Shown here: piece after piece, positions 33,613 to 47,519 of the stretch | How the letters are laid out: every line of letters starts with the position of its first letter | How positions within the stretch are numbered: position 1 is the stretch's first letter | NCBI RefSeq assembly: GCF_008831285.2 | Contig: NC_045151.1 | Location: 11,398,571 to 11,462,570, forward strand | Origin: Nymphaea colorata | Taxonomy: Eukaryota > Streptophyta > Magnoliopsida > Nymphaeales > Nymphaeaceae | Reading direction: 5' to 3' | Length of the DNA stretch: 64,000 nucleotides | The notes under the pieces: model-generated | Told to the model about the DNA's origin: nothing | What the model saw: only the letters and a program-made list of their open reading frames with translations | Database searches by the model: none | Made by a program: the position numbers and the translations under genes

Positions 33613-36153
33613 TGGAGATTGCGTCTATAGAGTTATTTCTATGAGAAAAGCCTCCAAATGAAGGAGACCCTACTAATATGTATTCAAACAAATGACATTA
33701 AACTAAATGTACTCTTGCATACAACTTGGGAAAGCAAGCAGCTTTTCCATCATCCAGAGGATCACTCGGACTTTCTTTTATTCACTCTCAGGCCTACCCT
33801 GGTGTCCACTTATTGTACTCTTATTTTTTGTCCTATAGAGCCTTCTCTCTATCTCTTTTTACTTTTTCAGTGGGAACTCTACAAGATTATTGAGCTCTTC
33901 ATCCCTCAGCCCATGGTTGATTACTTCCCATTCACTTCTGTGAATCAATGCCTGCTAGTTCATTTAAGTACTTGAGATAGAAAAAATTAAAGAGCCAATC
34001 TTTCCAAGTTTATGTGCAATAGTGCATTTTGTGATAAGTATTGATGATATTTATTTTTTTGTTCTTGTTCTTTTCTTCTAACATAGTTTTAGTTCAGGCA
34101 TTTGATGTCCTTATGTTTACTTTTCTCATGCATTGCCTATGCATTTCTTCCTCTAACTTTCACATATTAGTAACCTTATCACCATGCACATTTTATAAGA
34201 TGCATTCCTACATATAGTTCTTCTATTCCCAAAAAATGTGAATCAAGAAACACAAGGCTACACATAGGTGTGCTGGATATTGTACTTGGGATGCAAAGGT
34301 GTGCTGCATCATAAGGACGCCCTAAAGTATGAGTTTTTCAACTAGCACGTTCCACAATACACTCATTTTTTTCAGGATAGAATTTATAAAAGCAAGACCA
34401 TCATCCTATCTACTTCTCTCATTTATGTTTTGCTAACGTTAACGGAAAGTGAAGACTATATAAAGAATGGTACTGTACGACATCATTTTGCAATATAATT
34501 AAGAAGTCAGCACCATCCTGCAACCACCGCTTAAGAAAAGCCTGCAAGCGCTTCATTCATTTAATATTTACCAAGAAATGCCACCCAAATAAATGAGATC
34601 TATATTCCTCATTTGCAAACCATAATTAAAGACAGCACCTGCAAAACTGCACTAGATTAATAGAGGATCCTTCTTATGGTCTTTGGCCAACCAAACAGAT
34701 ATAATTCTCGATTCTAAAAATAAGCTTATTTAATAAAAAACTTGTTTTGATATCAACAAAATCATAGGCAATAAAATATTAATTTGTTGTCCCTATCGTT
34801 TGACATGCCAAATGGAGGAACAAGCGCAATAAATGTGCTCATCAAGCCTGTGGTCCAAATTGCTTACCCGTTAGCTTGGGTTACTACTACGTCTCTGTTA
34901 TCATATTTTCTTCGCCAACAAAGAATCCAATAGAGTAAATGTGCTCGCGCTTCAACAGTACTGCAATTTTCTCACCCACTACGTAACCCATATCCTTTTG
35001 TTTTCAAACATTTATTAATCAAATTAATCATTAAATGCACATACGAATTCAGTATGGTACCAATATGGCCAAATCCCAACAACTTTATATGCTACATTTA
35101 ATGTGTTAAATAAGAACCTTTAAAGGCAGAAATTTTTCAAGTCATCCATAAATGCCAACCCTTGACCGAAATGAATACAATAGCTAATTAATTATTCGGG
35201 AAAACGATGCCATTTAATATGGGTAGACGTGAAACCTTTGATAACGAACATCTTTTAGAGGAAGATTTTTCTTTGGAACTTTTCCACAGCACACATCAAA
35301 ATTTACTGATGATAAAAATGCGCCTACCTTTTGGTTGTTGTTAGAAACTTTTAAGTTTTACCTTGTTAATATAAAAACAATAAATCTATTCATGTCAAGT
35401 CAACAGTTTTGGCAAAATTTACTATTTATTCTATGGAAAAGGAGGCATGAAATATCATACCTAACTTTCTGACTACAACTAGGATAACATTGCCTAACTG
35501 TGTAGAAGTAATTAAAAAGTTATTTAATTAACTAATTTTAGGTATTAAGAAAAGCAGTTCACTAATATAAATTTAGATGTCCTGTACATCAATTCGATCT
35601 AGTTTATAAAGAGGTTAGTGAAAATTAAATGAAAATGCAGCTAATTTATTTTGGAGGTGTTTTCATAATGTTACCTCGGTACGTGAACCAACTTAAATGA
35701 GTAACAATTGCCGCTATTTGATTTTTGGAAGGTCAATTTTCAATAACTCTGGAAGGAATATAGTGCACCTTAATATCAAAAGGTTGAGTCGTGTTGTCTG
35801 TTTCACCTTATAAGGTGTACCCATGTAGTTTGAGAGCAATTTATCTTTGTCACTAGTTAGATTAACTTTAGCCAGTTCTTAAGGCTTTGGTAGGCTGAAA
35901 TGGAATCAATAAAGTTGAGAGACGGTGGCTCACATAAAGATGATTAAGGATGGTTTTCTCTGAAGATTTTATATGAGTGAAATTATTACTTGAGGATACG
36001 TTTAAAGAAAAATTATACAAAGAAAAACTTGCATAATGGTGTTCTTTGGTTGCACAAATTCATCAAGTTTTGTCTATGAAATTGCATAGTTTGAATTAAC
36101 CAGAAGATTGAATGAAATGCTACATGGTTAGGTAGGTGCACTTGATAGATAAA
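33613..36153. other. Gene-free tract
   Basis: No supported gene. A 105-residue frame at 33658-33975 lacks recognisable features. The sequence is AT-rich and without repeats that I can delimit. Confidence 0.35.
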
Positions 36154-37476
36154 CACTACAAAAATTGGGTATTTATTGATGCGTGGAAAAAGATGTGTAA
36201 ACTTTCATCTTTACTGACATTTCTATTTGAACTTTGGTGAAGACAAATCATCACTGATGTAGTTTGTCCTCGTCACCGAAAGTCCTTTCCTTTTTACCAT
36301 CATATGAAGAAGCCGATAGTGGTGAAATTGTTTACGGTCATGGGTTGATTGCGAAGAAAACTTTTAATGACGTGTTAAGAATGTCGATGATGGAAATCAT
36401 TATTGACTATACTGATGAGCATGGAGATGCGTCATTGAAAGTTCATTGATATTTTGTTTTTAAAATTTGTGAAGAAGAGTATAGTGGTGAGATATTCATC
36501 ACTATAGGTCTACTTCAATGGAAACTTCCAACAATGCAAACTAAACATCAGTAAAAATATCATCTTTCTTCCGTTTTCAGTGATGCTTGTGTGGACAATG
36601 TCAATAAAGATGATGACCTTCAGTTTAAAATTTTTTTATCACCTGCATTTTTTTAATTTAAAAAATCTGGTCGTTAGTGACACTATTTCAGATCAGTAAA
36701 GATTAAATTTTTAAATTTCCATTTGCCTTCCTTTCCCACCCATATTTAATTTTTTATTGATGCGCAAACATTCGTATTAGTAAATCTCTGGCCGCCATAT
36801 AAAAATAGATGTACCATCCTCCTTTCTATACTATCTCTTCCTGATTTCCTCATTCCTACCTCTTCAAAGGTATGTTTCTCTCTCTCTCTCTCTCTCTCTC
36901 TACCCCCATGTAATTTATATGCCTTTTTTATGTTCATCTTCCCTTTAGATTATATTGCAAAAAAAGGAAGTCAATTGCCATTTCAACTGTCGATGCTAAA
37001 ATTAGTCATAAGTTCCTTTTTATTTTCTTTTTTTCTTGTTTTTAATAATTTTATTTATTTTTTCCCTTTGCTTATGCTGCAAGCCAAGTAGCCGAGGATC
37101 TAGAACCTCCTCTATTGAGAAGAATGGCTATGCAAGTTCCTTTTTTTTTTTTTAAATAATTCAAGAACCAATAGCAGCAACAGATATTTTTTTTAACTAA
37201 CCAAAGCATCACATCACTAAATGTGTTATGGTGATATGATTTTCACATCAATAAAAAGAACAAACATAAAATGCCAATATCAATTTTTGGTGACATTCAA
37301 TTTTTCACGTCAGTAAAAGTTAATTTTTATAAATGTAGTGCCGAAACGTCAATAAAAGTATCAACAATACTACTTTTACTATCATTCATAAGAAAATATC
37401 AGTAAAACATTTATTGAATTTATGCTTATTTTTATTGTCATTTTTGTCATGTTGTCAAAAACCCCCTTTTGTAGTG
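36154..37476. mobile_element. Non-autonomous CACTA-type transposon (1323 bp)
   Basis: The left end is CACTACAAAAATTGGG and the right end CCCTTTTGTAGTG, the inverted CACTACAAAA ends typical of plant CACTA (En/Spm) elements. The flanks are the 3-bp duplication AAA (36151-36153 and 37477-37479). Sub-terminal words ATCAGTAAA / TTTACTGA recur in both orientations (for example 36212, 36550, 37240, 37310, 37395), as expected for transposase binding repeats. A (CT)n run lies at 36871-36900. No transposase domain is present. Confidence 0.75.
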
Positions 37477-37500
37477 AAACTTTCTCATTATATAAATTGT

Positions 37501-38074
37501 TGACTATGTGTTGCATATGTAAACTCCATATAGATCCAACACTGAAAAATGTTTACTACATTTTGCACATAATATGACATGGATATGGCTACAAAGTGCA
37601 TATACACAATGTTTGCACCCAATAAACCTACAAACCACTATAAGAGAGATACAATAAAATACACAAAAGGAAGTGAGGTGAAGAATACACCTAATCAAAA
37701 GTAATGACCTTCCCACAATAAAATCTCTATATCTTTTGTGCGCATTTTCGTAAAAGAAGAAGAAAAGAACAAAACATAAAAGCTTCCTTTCACTCAATCT
37801 CTCTTGTTGCTTTAAATGAGTAAAGAATAAGACTCTCCTCCTCTTTCTCCTCTTTTCATCTCAAGAGGAACTCATAAGGAAAAAGAAGGAATCTTCAAAT
37901 TCAATAACACCCAAAAACCATGGGGCTCCCATTTTCTTTAAGCTTCTCTTTTGAAACTTTTTGAAAAAAGGCCACAAAACTTTTCAATGCTCATCATTTA
38001 AAACATGGTGGCAATTCTCATTATTTTGTACTTAGATACAAATCCACCACAAAGGGGGTGATCTAACCCACACA
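37501..38074 (-). repeat. 3' LTR of the minus-strand copia element
   Basis: It shares with 41690-42352, in the same order, GGCTACAAAGTG, AGAGATACAATAAA, TGACCTTCCCACAATAAA, ATGAGTAAAGAATAAGACTC, AAGAGGAACTCA, CAATGCTCATCATTTAAAA and GTGATCTAACCCA. The upper edge is set by the adjacent purine tract. Confidence 0.75.
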
Positions 38075-38399
38075 TCTCTCCATCACCAACTATCGACAAA
38101 TTGGCATTGGAACAACACACTTCAAGTTTTGAATATGACTATTCTTTGGTCATCATATGGATACTATTGTCATTCATATAAATATTCTCAAAAGTAAGTT
38201 GTTTTACTTTACATTTGTCATGTATTCAATGATACCTCACATCAATGTGTCTTGATCTTGCATGAAAAGCAGAATTCTTAGCAAGATGAATTGTATTAAA
38301 ACAGTCACAAAATAAAAAAACACTTCTCTTGAGTAAAACCAAGTTCTTGCATAAACTTTTTCATTTACAACAACTCTTTACTAGCATTTCAGTTCAATA

Positions 38400-38760
38400 A
38401 CCTCTACCTCTATAGTAGAAAGTCTTACATACTTCTAAAGTCTGGATTATCTTGACACTGCACTATCTATTGAAGTGATCAAATAACCAAACGTGGATCT
38501 TTTATAATCATCACATACCATATTTGAATTTGTGTAACCTATCAAAGTATGTTTCTGCTCACTAAACGAAGACACCAACTGCTAGAGCTTCAAGATATCT
38601 CAAATACCAAAATTTGAGAGAAATCTACTGACAACTTCAACTGCATGAGTAATATTTGGCCTCATACGCACAATTGCATACATGAAGCTATCGATGGCTA
38701 AAGCATATGGAATATTATGCATATCTTCTTTTTTTTCATCTATAGAATTTCTCTTCATAC
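38400..38760 (-). pseudogene. Copia RNase H remnant
   Basis: On the minus strand, YAIVRMRPNITHAVEVVSRF is followed further on by GYTNSNMVCD and YKRSTFGYLI, matching the copia RNase H region (ARPDIAxAVxxVSRF, GYTDSDxAGD, RKSTSGYLI). Frames are broken. Confidence 0.75.
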
Positions 38761-39336
38761 TTAATTTAAATTGTTCTCCAAGTGGTGTACTAATTTTTTT
38801 TTTACATTATCCATTTTAAAACTTAAGTACCTTTTCAATGTACTTTTCTTGTAAAAGTTACATTTTTTTTTTACTTTTTTACCACTAACAATTTTCATAC
38901 CTAAAAAATGATTTGCATGTCCCAATACATTTATGGCAAATGTTTTGTCCAACCCTTTTTTCATGTTAACAATTTTTGAAGTATTTTTACAAATAATGAG
39001 CATGTCTTCAATATAAAACAACAAGATAACAAAATCATCATTTGAAAGCTTTTAAACACAACCACAGTGGTTAGAAGTAGTCTTCTTGTAACTATGCTCT
39101 TTCATAAAAGATTTGAGCTTCTTATACCAATGTCTAGGAGTTCGTTTCAAATAAGACAAGCTTTTCCTCAACCTACAGACAAGGACTTTTTTTTTTAAAC
39201 CCTCCATATCATATATATTTCTTCCATTTGTCTTTATATCAATTTGTTCGACTTTTAAGTCAAAACTTGCTGCCAAACTCAAGACAACTTTAATGAAAGA
39301 CATTTTAACAACTTGAAAATATTTCTTTAAAGTCAA
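38761..39336 (-). pseudogene. Copia reverse transcriptase remnant
   Basis: The upstream part reads VVKMSFIKVVLSLAASFDL then KVEQIDIKTNG, the copia block VVKxxSIRxxLxLAAxxDLxxxQMDVKTAFLxG. It continues with LRKSLSYLKRTPRHWYKK (normally LxKSLYGLKQAPRxWYxK). The downstream part reads LLFYIEDMLIICKN (normally LLLYVDDMLIAGKN, so the catalytic VDD is now IED) and GHANHFLGMKIV. The lost aspartate and the shifts show that it is inactive. Confidence 0.8.
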
Positions 39337-39660
39337 TATCTTTCTCTTCAGTAAAGCCTTTCATTACCAACTTAGCATTATATTATGGATGCAAAGAGTT
39401 TTCATCATGGTTCATTATAAAAACCCAACAAGTCTTCGAAGCTTTTTATCTTTAGCAATTGCATAACCTCAAAAGTATGTTATCATATAAAGATTATCTT
39501 TCATGTCGTCAATCTACTTGTTTATCTTCACATCATGCATAGCTTCTTTATATTCTTTATGACTCGCAAATTCACCATTTGTCAATAAAATATACTCATG
39601 TGTAGGATACCTAGTAGATGGGCTTCTTTCGCAACTAATTTCAAATTGTCTAACTTCATC

Positions 39661-40143
39661 ACCATTAGACAAGTCTAATTGGTCAATAATCTCATGTGAA
39701 TCTTCTACGTTCTCATGTGTGTCATCTTCAATTCAACTTGGAAGAAAGAAAAAATCAACTGTCATAATTACACTAATATTTTTTATCAACTGTTTTATCA
39801 ATATCTTCAATAGTATAATTCTCAACAAAAAAAGCTATATCTCTACTCCTAATAAGTTTCTTCTCGATATGGTTATAAAATCTGCACCCAAACTCATCAT
39901 CACCATTAGACAAGTCTAATTGGTCAATAATCTCATGTGAATCTTCTATGTTCTCATGTGTGTCATCTTCAATTAAACTTGGGAGAGAAGAAAAAATCAA
40001 CTGTCATCTTTACACTGAGATGTTTTATCAACTGTTTTATAAATATCTTCAATAGTATAATTCTCAACAAAAAAAGCTATATATGTACTCCTGATAAGTT
40101 TCTTCTTGATATGGTTATAAAATCTGCACCCAAACTCATTTTC
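39661..40143 (-). repeat. 241-bp tandem duplication within the copia integrase tail
   Basis: The block beginning ACCATTAGACAAGTCTAATT at 39661 is repeated from 39902 with few differences, through GCACCCAAACTCAT. Both copies encode the minus-strand segment EFGCRFYNHI and KKLIRS, so the integrase tail was duplicated in tandem. A single copy is the normal state. Confidence 0.85.
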
Positions 40144-40242
40144 ACCATGTCCATAAAATACGCACTGATGTTTTCTTACTTTCAATTTAGATCTTCCATC
40201 TTTTGGAACATGCATAAATACTTTGTATCTGAAAACATGCAA
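39773..40242 (-). pseudogene. Copia integrase C-terminal region, duplicated
   Basis: Minus strand, 40242 downwards: FMHVPKDGRSKLKVRKHQCV followed by FYGHGENEFGCRFYNH and KKLIRSTYIAFF, the copia motif HVPKDERSKLDxKxxxCIFxGY..EFGYRLxDPxxKKLIRSRDVxF. The second copy (40000-39773) repeats the latter half. The linker to reverse transcriptase (IEDSHEIIDQLDLSNGD) follows. Confidence 0.8.
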
Positions 40243-40579
40243 GTGATTTTATGACACCTTCTTACTAAACCAAACTTTATTTAGTATATCACCATTCAAC
40301 GATACATGAAAAGATATCTATAACATGTGTGCAATAGTATATAGAGCTTCACCCCAAAAAGAATTAGGCAATTATGCTTCAAACAACATATATATGACTT
40401 TCTTAATAAGGGTTCTATTCATCATCTTAGTTACACATTCAATTGAAGAGCCTTTTGATGTCTTACATCATGCATTCTGCAATACTTATCAAAGGGAACA
40501 AAATATTCAGATTCATTATGACTACATATGCACTTCACCTATTTGTCTATCTACATGAATACAAAATTTCTTGGACGTA

Positions 40580-40762
40580 TTAAAAACTTGATCCTTCACC
40601 TTTAAGGTATAATTTATTTGAATGATTATCAATAAAAGTGACAAAATAAAGTACACAACCATGTGTACTAGTCTTTAGTGGACCACATATATAAGTCTGA
40701 ACAAAATCTAACAACTTTTGAGGATCAACAATTTTTAAATGAAACCCTTCTTTACTTCCCAA
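40580..40762 (-). pseudogene. Copia integrase core remnant
   Basis: LDFVQTYICGPLKTSTHGC is followed by LYFVTFIDNHSNKLYL, the core motif HxDVCGPxxxxSxGGxxYFVTFIDDxSRKxWxY with the second catalytic aspartate changed to asparagine (IDN). Confidence 0.75.
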
Positions 40763-41126
40763 GCAAGCAATGAGTGAATCTTTCTATTTTTTTTATTTAC
40801 TCTACGAAGTAAATTCTTCTTAATCCAACAATCAATACCCTTATCGCTCATATGACCAATTTTTTGTACTAGAACTCAATAGATTTCTCATTCTCTATTA
40901 CATGCATTACATTATCTGAACTCATTATGTTGGGGTAGGTTTATGGAATACTATGCTAGATTGTTCCACAAATCTACCTCAATTTTTTAGGCAAGTTTAC
41001 AGAATGATAACAGTATGTTATGATTGCCAAACAACCTCTAAATAACTTCCATGATTCTAGTTGAGTGGCAAACATCCTTAGCCCTACTATTTCTTCTCAA
41101 ATTTAATACTCATTGCAAATAATTGA

Positions 41127-41432
41127 TTAATAAAATGTTTGAAACTCATTTAAATGATCAGTTATAAAATTTTCTATCTTATACTTAAGTTGCAACATTC
41201 GTCTAAGCAAATATAATTTTTTGTTGTCAGTCTTTGAAACACACATATGTTTAAGCTTAGACCACAATGTCTTTGCATGAGGCTCATGTTGAATATGATT
41301 ATAACCATTCTTATCAACAAATTGTAGAATTAGAATACACACTTCCTCATGCTCAAACTTACATTCTTCATCACTCTTAGATTCAAACTTTTGAGTAGCA
41401 AACATCAAAAGATGCACATTCTTTACAAACAT
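41127..41432 (-). pseudogene. Copia gag (UBN2-type) remnant
   Basis: The 101-residue open frame contains HIQHEPHAKTLWSKLKHMCV, then NKKLYLLRRMLQLKYKI and FITDHLNEFQ. These match the UBN2 gag of plant copia elements (TAxxLWxxLxxxYxxK, LxxxLxxLKMxEGxSVxxHLNxFxxL). Gag would form the virus-like particle. The frame is shorter than normal gag and lacks the zinc knuckle. Confidence 0.75.
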
Positions 41433-41689
41433 GAGGTCTTTTATATATTATAATTTGTATCATTCAAACTATATGTATGGCTTATGCTAAAGTTCATTCT
41501 TGAAGCAAGCTTCAATATGATTATCGTTGGGTAAAACAAACACAAAAAGAATGATGGAGTTACACCAACAAAGATAATGACTCACAACAACCTATAAATG
41601 AGTATAAATTCTATTTTTATGCACAAATAAAAACAAGATACTTCTTTCACCTAACCTTTAAACTAAAACCAATATCATCTAAGAGATCT

Positions 41690-42352
41690 CACAATATATT
41701 TATTTCGATGCACAGAAATGAAACAAGCAACAAAATGAAAGCGATCACCAAGAGAAGAGATACACTGAATTTTTAATATTGAAAATTCTATCAAACTAAG
41801 AGGTAAAAAATATGTGATTGAAAGTAACCCATTGCAACCCACAGTATAAGATGAAAATGAGTACAAAGTGGACATACACAACACATACATAAAGAGATAT
41901 AATAAAGCAAACAATGAAGAACGAGTGAAAAAATATTACATGAGCAAGACTGATGGCCTTTCCACAACAAAATTCCTCCTCTTCCCCCGTTTTCACAACC
42001 CAAGAAGAAAAGAATAAGAAAAAAGACTAAACAAGAAATTGAAGTTTTATCTCTCTTAACTCTCACTCTCTCTTCTTGCTTAAAATGAGTAGAGAACAAG
42101 ACTTTCCATCTCCTTCCACCTTAAGAGGAACTCACAAAGAAGATGTAGAAAAAATCCTCAAAATCAAGAACACCCCTAAATCATGAGGCTCCAATTTTCT
42201 TCAAAACCACCTTTCGAAACATTTCAAAAACAGTCTACAAAATTTTGGCCATTTTCTTCCTTTCAATGCTCATAATTTAAAATACAATGGCACTTCCCAA
42301 TCTTTTTGAACTTATATTTGGATTCTTTACAATGGAAGTGATCCAACCCAAT
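41690..42352 (-). repeat. 5' LTR of the minus-strand copia element
   Basis: Homologous to 37501-38074 over most of its length (shared blocks listed there). The lower edge is uncertain because no primer-binding site is recognisable. The upper edge is set by GATCCAACCCAATA matching GATCTAACCCACAC at the other LTR. Confidence 0.7.
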
Positions 42353-43064
42353 AGTGTGTTGGTAAATCTTTTCAATTTCCTTTTAAATGTTTTGCTCCAC
42401 TTATCTTTAATATTTTCAATATTTTCAATGGTAAGTATATATATATATATATATATACACTGATTACATTATCCATAGCTACTTCTTCAAAAAACTTACT
42501 AATCCATGATAGAAGCACAACATAAGGTATTTTGTGTAGAAGCTAGCTACAACTATATGAGGTAATGTTGTTGAGCGGTACACATAAAAATCAAAACTAT
42601 GAAACATGAGACAAAAGCAAAAAAAATTGTAAATTCTAATAGCCAAGGCAATAAACTAAAACATACAGACACACACACACACACACACACATATGTACAT
42701 ATATGTAGCGAGAGAAACTGATAGCTACTAAATTTTGATATAAGAGACTTAATGGAAAATATTTCGGCTACTAATTCTAAGGAAATTAAATGGTAGAGAT
42801 TAAGTTGAAAAAAAATAGAAACCAAGCTGTTATTTTAAGAGCCCATAGTATCATTCCAAGGAGGAAAGGGAGATAGACAAAAAAAAGGGAAACAATTGAG
42901 TTTCCTTAAACGAGATGCCTGCCTCATTTGAAGGGTATTTCTTAAAAAAAATCTGGTTTCTATATTTTCAACTTAATCTTTACAATTTATTCTTCTTAGA
43001 ATTGATGGCCCAAATAATGCCCATTAAGTTTTGTATGTCAAAGTTTGGTAACTACCAGTTTTTC

Positions 43065-43095
<31 letters not shown>

Positions 43096-43619
43096 TTAAT
43101 TATTTTATGATGTTTAAAATATAGTATCCTCAGAGTTGTTTTTTTTTCAATGTATTGGGATTTTCTAATGAATCTATCATATAAACATAATCAAAATATT
43201 CACTATTAATGTTGTTAATATTAGTGTATATAGGTCTGTATTAGTTGACAATGAAAAAAATGCATTATTTCATAACAATGTTCTCATGCAATTTTGAATG
43301 TGATTGAATGCTTAAACCTTCATGTTTCTGCTTGTATAGAGTTCAAGGAACCACAGTTTGAATTTGATAAAAAAAATAATGAAATTGAGTTAAAAATACT
43401 TTAAACTATGGAATTAAGCTTTGAGGGCAAAATAGTAATCTACATTTTTAAAAATCCAGATTTTTTGGCTGACCAAAGCCCTTGTTTTTCCATTTCGTTA
43501 CAAATAATATAGGTCGTTATGAGGTAATGTTGTTTAGAAGAAAATGAAACTAGGTCGTTAAGTGAAAGATGAACATCAATGAAGAGTTTTGTTTTTTTTT
43601 TTTTTTGAAAGAAAAGATC
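42353..43619. other. Gene-free tract with CA and TA microsatellites
   Basis: (TA)n at 42432-42458, (CA)n at 42666-42690, and (CA)n(TA)n at 43064-43096. A segment near 42710-42850 (AATTTTGATATAAGAGACTTAATGG) and the segment near 42905-43065 look like inverted copies of each other (GCAAAACTTGG / CCAAGCTG type words), possibly a hairpin-forming repeat. No gene. Confidence 0.4.
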
Positions 43620-45985
43620 CAGGAGCTAGGGCACAAATCCTGGCTCAGCATCTCTTTCGGCGAGTTGAGTGACCCCCTTTGCTATTCGTCCGTGTGGCTG
43701 AGAGGAGCTCCTCCATGCATCTCCTATTGCCTATTGGTGACTCCTCGTTCACTGAGCCATCACTCTTTGTGATCCCGATTCTCTCTGGTCCCGATTCTCT
43801 CAAGCCCAGTATTTGGTGGGGTGAGTGGTTTTTCTTGCTTTTGTGCATTGCAAAGAATAGAGTAAGTCATTTTCATGATTTCTATTGTAGCATTTAGGAT
43901 TCTGTTTAATCTAGATTTTTTGTTGTGGTTCTGTTTGTTTGTATCGTATGCTTGGTTTTAATATGATATTGTTTTTCTTTGCAGTAGCAAACAAATGGGA
44001 GACTCACCGGTAGATTACTAGCTGTCTAGTGAGTTGGCTGGTTGGATCCAGCTGTCCTTTTTGTTATTTACCTTTAATTGGAGCTTACTAAAATTTACGG
44101 GTTTTATGAATTTTAGCTACTATCAGCACGTTGACTACACCTAGCACCTGATTTTTTGGTATTTCAGGTGTTCTTAGCTAGGTTTAATATTTATCTTATT
44201 GTTTAATCATTTAGATTGTATAGATAGGTGCTAAATCATGTTTCAGGATCTATGCAAACTGGTTTCAGGTAAATTCATAATTGCTGCACTAATTTTTTAC
44301 TTATTTACAGCTTGTCATGCTATATTTTGTCATGTTTCTCATAGTATTAGTTTCGTATAGATAGCATAGAGTGTGTCAAGATTTTCAGGCTGCTGGGTGT
44401 TGACCACGTGTAGCAGTCAATTACTTTTGCATTTGGTTGCAGACAAGTGTTTCTTTCGAGGTTTTTAATAGTTGTCTAGATGTTAAATAGTGGCGTGTCT
44501 ATGCTTTAGCTCTTTAATTATGTTCTGTAGCAAATTTTTAGTTGTAGACAATGTTCACATTAACTAGAGTGTGGCTTACATTTTGTTTTGCTTGCTAAGT
44601 AGACTTGTATTGTGTTTTTACAAGAATTTCTGTAGCGGCTGTATAAAATGCTGTTCACTTCATGAACACAATTGATTTTTAGTCTAAGAGGTTGCTTTAT
44701 TCATAGTCTTAGTATGGTAAATGGAGAGCCATAACCGGCAGTTTTATGACTGCTGTCTAGTTTAGATCTAATTTACGGTAATTAACTGTAATGTGTTTTT
44801 CAAATTCTAGTTCTCTTACATGTACTTATTATTTATCTTTGATTTGCTTCAATTTTTATGTAAATCTTAGTTGCTAATTAGTAATGATCAGTACTTTAAT
44901 ATTGAAAGCTGCTCATTACTCTTAGGTTCTAAGTGTAGTGTACATTTTGTCTCACTTCCTGCCAGATTTACTGCAATTTAAATAGTTATCTTATGCTTGA
45001 ATTAGTTTTTAGACTAAAACCAGCTTTTAATTGTTAGATTAACTTAGTTTGGATTGCAGACTATTATTTACTATAGTACTTTCAGGTTTTTAGTATATTG
45101 TTTGTGTGTTGTTTTGTTATTTTTTGCAAATGACTTTAATTTTGGTTGTAATTTGTTGGATTAAATAGCTGTAAGCTTGGTTTACATAGTTCTAGCATGA
45201 AAGTTAGATACTGTCATGTTTTATGTTTGTTTTTAGTGCTAGGGCTGTTCTTTATCGTGCTTTTATGTTCTAGAGGTTGTGTGCATGTTCGATCTTGTTT
45301 CTTCTTGTGTTTTATTATATTTTCTACAGTAACTTTATATGTTGGATAATTATATTATTTAATTTACAGATTTATAAGGTGATTTAGTGTTAGAGTTAGT
45401 CACTTGTGATATTTTATGTATGTGCAAAGTTCATGGATTTTGTTTTGTTACGGTATATTATTTTTTCATTTTTTTTTTAAATTTTGAATTTATAGCAGTA
45501 GATTACATGTTTGAATTCTGTATTTCTTTGGTGTGTGTTGTTTGTTAATTAATAGTTAACTTGATATAAATTTTAGGTAAAGATTCTGCTCTATATTTGC
45601 TACTTTCTCTTAGTATAGTAAATAATTAGATTTACGACTTTTGCAATTTGCAGCTGGTGGTAGTGTTGTTCTCAAAAGTTCCTAGAGCATAGCTTTAGTT
45701 GTTTTTATTTCACAAGTTTAATTTCAGGTGTGTCTCTTCTTTAAGTCTGCAGCTAGTTTAGGTTAGGCATTTGTTGAAGAGAAGCTGCCGACACCCATTC
45801 TAACAACTTGTTACTTCTTCTTACTTAGTTTATCAGTTTTTGTCAATTTGTAATTTTCTTTATTAAGTTTATAACATGTTTACTTAATTACCTGTTGTAT
45901 CACTTGTTTTTAGATTTATTTTATGTCATTAATCCACATTGCCAGTAGGATAGCATTTTTGTGCAAACACTTCAGCACAAGGTGT
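43620..45985 (+). other. Leader-like segment followed by a T-rich, intron-like tract; no gene called
   Basis: 43620-43820 is noticeably richer in G and C and contains a short duplication (TCCCGATTCTCTC twice). It ends GGTGGG followed by GTGAGT at 43821, a good plant 5' splice site. The next 2.1 kb is T-rich on the plus strand with few open frames, like a plant intron. I find no acceptor with a coding exon behind it before 46 kb. It could be a non-coding first exon and intron of a lost gene, or part of an LTR element. Confidence 0.3.
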
Positions 45986-47482
<1,497 letters not shown>

Positions 47483-47519
47483 AATTCCATGAGTGATAAT
47501 TAGAGGATCATAAATTCAA

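Larger units (their letters stand above)
37501..42352 (-). mobile_element. Old but structurally complete copia retrotransposon
   Basis: Two related long repeats flank, in minus-strand order, gag, integrase, reverse transcriptase and RNase H remnants, which is the copia order. A purine tract (GGAGAGA on the minus strand, 38075-38082) abuts the 3' LTR. The LTRs have diverged visibly and every frame carries stops or shifts, so the element is old and dead. The primer-binding site next to the 5' LTR is not recognisable. Confidence 0.8.
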
